A DNA stretch of 13,824 nt from assembly GCA_014377395.1 (NCBI GenBank), contig JACMPS010000196.1:1-13824 (forward strand), read 5' to 3'. Shown in pieces: positions 11,383-13,824 of the stretch. Origin of the DNA: Chthonomonadaceae bacterium. GTDB lineage: Bacteria > Armatimonadota > Chthonomonadetes > Chthonomonadales > Chthonomonadaceae. Made by a program: the position numbers and the translations under genes. The notes below the pieces were generated by a model. The model was not told where the DNA came from, searched no databases, and saw only the letters and a list, made by a program, of their open reading frames with translations. How positions within the stretch are numbered: the first letter of the stretch is position 1; every line of letters starts with the position of its first letter.

Positions 11383-13824
11383 ATGATCTCGCCGAAACGC
11401 CTTTCGTTTTTGCTGTTCTTTTTTCTTTGCTCATTCCTCTTGTTTGCTCCACCTCCTGTGAGGGCGATTGACTTTGACGCACAAGCCTTCGATGTCGGCT
11501 CTCCGCCCGGAGCGATGGTCTCCGCCGACTTCAACGGAGACGGAAAACTGGACTGCTTTGTTATAACGCACTACATTCCACGCGCTACGCTTTATCTGGC
11601 AAACGGAGCCGGATTTACGGCGCGACCGGAAATCACCTTGCCTGCTGTCGCTACCGATGTGAAAGTCGCTGATCTGAATGGGGACGGTAAGCCTGACCTC
11701 GTTCTTCACCTTGATCCGAATCGTGGATTGGTTTTGCTCAACAACGGGGCAGGCGGCTTCACGCAAACCGTTATGAATTTGCCTTATTATGCACATATCA
11801 CGCTTGTAGATGTCAATGGCGACAACAAGCGCGACTTGATTGCCTATGGGTTGGATGCCGACAATGGCTTTGTACAAACCGTCTTTGCCTATCCGAACAA
11901 CGGAAACGGGGTCTTTGGTGCGCCTGTGAAAACGCCTCTGTCCACCTACACCTCTCTTGTGGAGGGAGCCGATGTCAACGGAGACGGCAAAGCCGACCTA
12001 CTCATTTATACGGACACCTCAAACGCGGCGACAGGCGGAATTTTTGTTCTTTATGGAAACGGGGCAGGGGCTTTCGGAACGCCACAGCGTATTCTTGGCA
12101 TGGCAGGGTACGTTGAAAACCTCTATTATGAGGATGTCACCGGCGACGGCATCAAAGATTTACTTCTATCGGACACTGGCGCAACCCCACGCATCGTCGT
12201 GTTGCGAGGTCTGGGGGGAGGCACTTTCTCCGCTCCGATTTACTCTCCTGACGTGCAATCTCCCTATGCCCTTGCAATCAAAGACATGGACAACGACGGT
12301 AAAAAAGATTTGATTCTTTCGACCTTCGACCTTCTCGCTGTCTACAAAGGCGATAACACCGGGCACTTTACGCCGTTCAGCACCGCCGCCAACGAGAACA
12401 ACGGAGCGCGTTACCCGGCGGCGGGCGATTTTGACGGAGATGGGAAGCCTGATGTTGCGGTAGCAAACTGGACAGGCAGAACGCTCAGTTTCCTCAAGGG
12501 AAACGGAGCGGGCGTGCTGACTCTAGTTCAGTCGCTCAATAACACCAATCAGCCGGATCGTCATGCTGTTGGCGATCTCAACGGAGACGGCTTTCCCGAT
12601 GTCGTGACGATCAATAATGGACAACGCACGTTCAGCGTTCTCATCAATGACGGTGCCGGAAACTATCCCACTCACACGAAATACCCTCTTGCCGTCAACG
12701 ATTATTTTAATTCCGTAGAGATCGGCGATGTCAACGGGGACGGCAAAAACGACATTGTGATGAATGCCTATAATGGGGTGATGTACACCTATCTTGGAAA
12801 CGGCACCGCGATTCCCGGCGTAAGGCACGAACACAACGCCTACATTTATGCGGACAACTTTACGATTGTAGATCTCGATGGAGATGGGATTGGTGAGGTC
12901 ATCGCCCCCTATGGAAATGGAATCGTGATCTATGAGTCGGATGGGGTCGGCGGTTTCTCCTTCGAGAATTATTACGATCTAGGGGAGTATTGCAAGCAGG
13001 TGGAGGTAATTGATCTCGATGCTGACGGTCAACTGGACCTGGTAGGCGTAAGCGATCAGAACATGAACGCCTTTTACGGACTAGGTGGGCGTCTGTTCGC
13101 ACCCGCCCCGTCCCTCCTCTCAAAATTACCTTCGGGGAGCGACTACAATGCGCGAATTCATTTCGGCAGACTAACCAACGATCCCTACCCCGACTTTATC
13201 TATCGCTACAACGCAACCCATTTGCTGATTTCGCTTAACCGTAACGGGGTTTACGCAACCCCGGTTCCACTCATCTACTCCACGGAGCCGAATGAGTACA
13301 TGAACGATGCGACTCTCGCAGACATCAATGGAGATGGGTTTTCCGAACTGATTCTGGGGCAGTATCAAATCAAAACTCTCCTGTGCGACGGTAACGGTGG
13401 CTTCTCCCTCGATACCGCCGTGACGAGTTACTCGAATCGAAGTTGTAGCGACCTCATCGTTGCCGATGTCAACAAGGACGGCTACCCGGACGTTGTGGCA
13501 CGCGACTGGTTTTCCGCTTCGATCAGCGTGTTTCGGCAAAACCTGCCCGGTGATGCCACGCTGAACGGAAATCTCGCCATTTCTTATCTATTCAATTCAC
13601 GAGATTTCACCTTCACCTTCCGCAATGCTTTTTCGCCGAATGTAACGATCACACAAACTCTCGATCCCGGCGGCAACTTCACCATTGACGGGTTAAAAGC
13701 GCAGGGCTACATTCTGCACATTGTAGGACCTGGATTTGCCGGTCGCAATTTCAGGCTGGACTTAGGGACAGGGGGAACGGTCACGCTCTCCACTGCCCTT
13801 CCAATGTGGTGCGGGGACATCAAC
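11383..13824 (+). CDS. Large secreted FG-GAP/VCBS repeat protein, calcium-binding double propeller, 3' end missing
   Basis: Exported protein, open for 814 codons and running off the right edge. The start is ATG at 11383 with GGAG 7 bases upstream. A strong signal peptide (FLLFFFLCSFLLF, cleavage near VRA28) follows. The body holds 13 good calcium-loop motifs of form D-x-N/D-x-D-G-x-x-D, starting at residues 49, 97, 143, 197, 251, 301, 349, 398, 449, 499, 544, 647 and 695. A decayed copy lies near 597. NGAGxF-type stretches lie between them. This is the FG-GAP/VCBS (integrin alpha-like) repeat; 14 units would make two seven-bladed beta-propellers. From residue 723 (GDATLNGN) comes a further beta-sandwich of about 80 residues. 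The last visible residues, WCGDIN (809-814), look like the start of a dockerin-type loop. The role is probably adhesion or carbohydrate or protein binding outside the cell; the ligand is unknown. Confidence 0.9.
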   Translation, partial: MISPKRLSFLLFFFLCSFLLFAPPPVRAIDFDAQAFDVGSPPGAMVSADFNGDGKLDCFVITHYIPRATLYLANGAGFTARPEITLPAVATDVKVADLNGDGKPDLVLHLDPNRGLVLLNNGAGGFTQTVMNLPYYAHITLVDVNGDNKRDLIAYGLDADNGFVQTVFAYPNNGNGVFGAPVKTPLSTYTSLVEGADVNGDGKADLLIYTDTSNAATGGIFVLYGNGAGAFGTPQRILGMAGYVENLYYEDVTGDGIKDLLLSDTGATPRIVVLRGLGGGTFSAPIYSPDVQSPYALAIKDMDNDGKKDLILSTFDLLAVYKGDNTGHFTPFSTAANENNGARYPAAGDFDGDGKPDVAVANWTGRTLSFLKGNGAGVLTLVQSLNNTNQPDRHAVGDLNGDGFPDVVTINNGQRTFSVLINDGAGNYPTHTKYPLAVNDYFNSVEIGDVNGDGKNDIVMNAYNGVMYTYLGNGTAIPGVRHEHNAYIYADNFTIVDLDGDGIGEVIAPYGNGIVIYESDGVGGFSFENYYDLGEYCKQVEVIDLDADGQLDLVGVSDQNMNAFYGLGGRLFAPAPSLLSKLPSGSDYNARIHFGRLTNDPYPDFIYRYNATHLLISLNRNGVYATPVPLIYSTEPNEYMNDATLADINGDGFSELILGQYQIKTLLCDGNGGFSLDTAVTSYSNRSCSDLIVADVNKDGYPDVVARDWFSASISVFRQNLPGDATLNGNLAISYLFNSRDFTFTFRNAFSPNVTITQTLDPGGNFTIDGLKAQGYILHIVGPGFAGRNFRLDLGTGGTVTLSTALPMWCGDIN
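11527..13494 (+). repeat. Fourteen tandem FG-GAP/VCBS units of about 50 codons
   Basis: The Asp-rich loop recurs at steps of 48, 46, 54, 54, 50, 48, 49, 51, 50, 45, 53, 50 and 48 residues, counting the decayed unit near residue 597 (LTNDPYPD). At DNA level the loop often reads GATGTCAACGGAGACGGC with few changes, for example at 11971 and 12727, which suggests growth by tandem duplication. The units diverge strongly outside the loops. Confidence 0.8.

Noticed and set aside
11431..11877. Long antisense open frame opposite the FG-GAP gene, and similar ones at 12523-12834 and 13171-13539
   Set aside because: They mirror the repeated Asp/Gly codons of the sense gene; no ribosome site, signal or recognisable domain supports them.

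Overview
The window reads as a chromosomal stretch of a Gram-negative-type or diderm bacterium with a quinone-based membrane oxidative-folding system and several exported proteins. The best guess for lineage is Armatimonadota. This rests on one protein, the FG-GAP/VCBS protein at the right end. Its tail combines a beta-sandwich opening 'GDATLNGN' with a 'WCGDIN' segment that looks like the start of a dockerin-type calcium loop, a pattern I associate with that phylum. The call is inference from style, not a database hit. Nothing in the window looks like a phage, insertion sequence, CRISPR array, tRNA or rRNA. All coding regions are intact apart from the two cut by the window edges.

Layout. Positions 1-3871 (minus strand) hold a tightly overlapping four-gene ABC operon: lipoprotein of the BMP/PnrA family, double-ATPase, first permease and the start of the second permease. 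This is the order of Bacillus subtilis nupNOPQ and points to nucleoside uptake. Upstream on the same strand lie an inositol-monophosphatase-family phosphatase (4037-4969) and a class I SAM-dependent methyltransferase (5046-5837). A 140-base divergent intergenic region separates these from a plus-strand pair: thioredoxin reductase (5978-6976, TTG start) and a VKOR-DsbA fusion (7080-8333), together a thiol-redox pair. A 329-base hairpin-rich gap leads to a secreted protein of unknown function with a carboxypeptidase-regulatory-like N-terminal domain (8663-9745). This gene converges on a minus-strand secreted esterase (9753-10910). Both stop codons sit in one perfect inverted repeat that should act as a bidirectional terminator. 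A 472-base non-coding gap follows, then a large exported FG-GAP/VCBS repeat protein (11383 to the edge).

Functional picture. The left part concerns nucleoside import and possibly metabolism of small phosphorylated compounds. The middle joins cytosolic NADPH-driven thiol reduction to envelope disulfide formation. The right part is a run of exported proteins (a beta-sandwich protein, an alpha/beta-hydrolase esterase and a calcium-binding double propeller) that would plausibly be clients of the envelope. I do not see one clear new multigene system. The most unusual signals are the exact 13-base tandem repeat carrying -10-like hexamers before the VKOR gene, the mirror-image gene ends at 9731-9765, the fourteen evenly spaced calcium loops, and the strong inverted repeat before the nucleoside operon.
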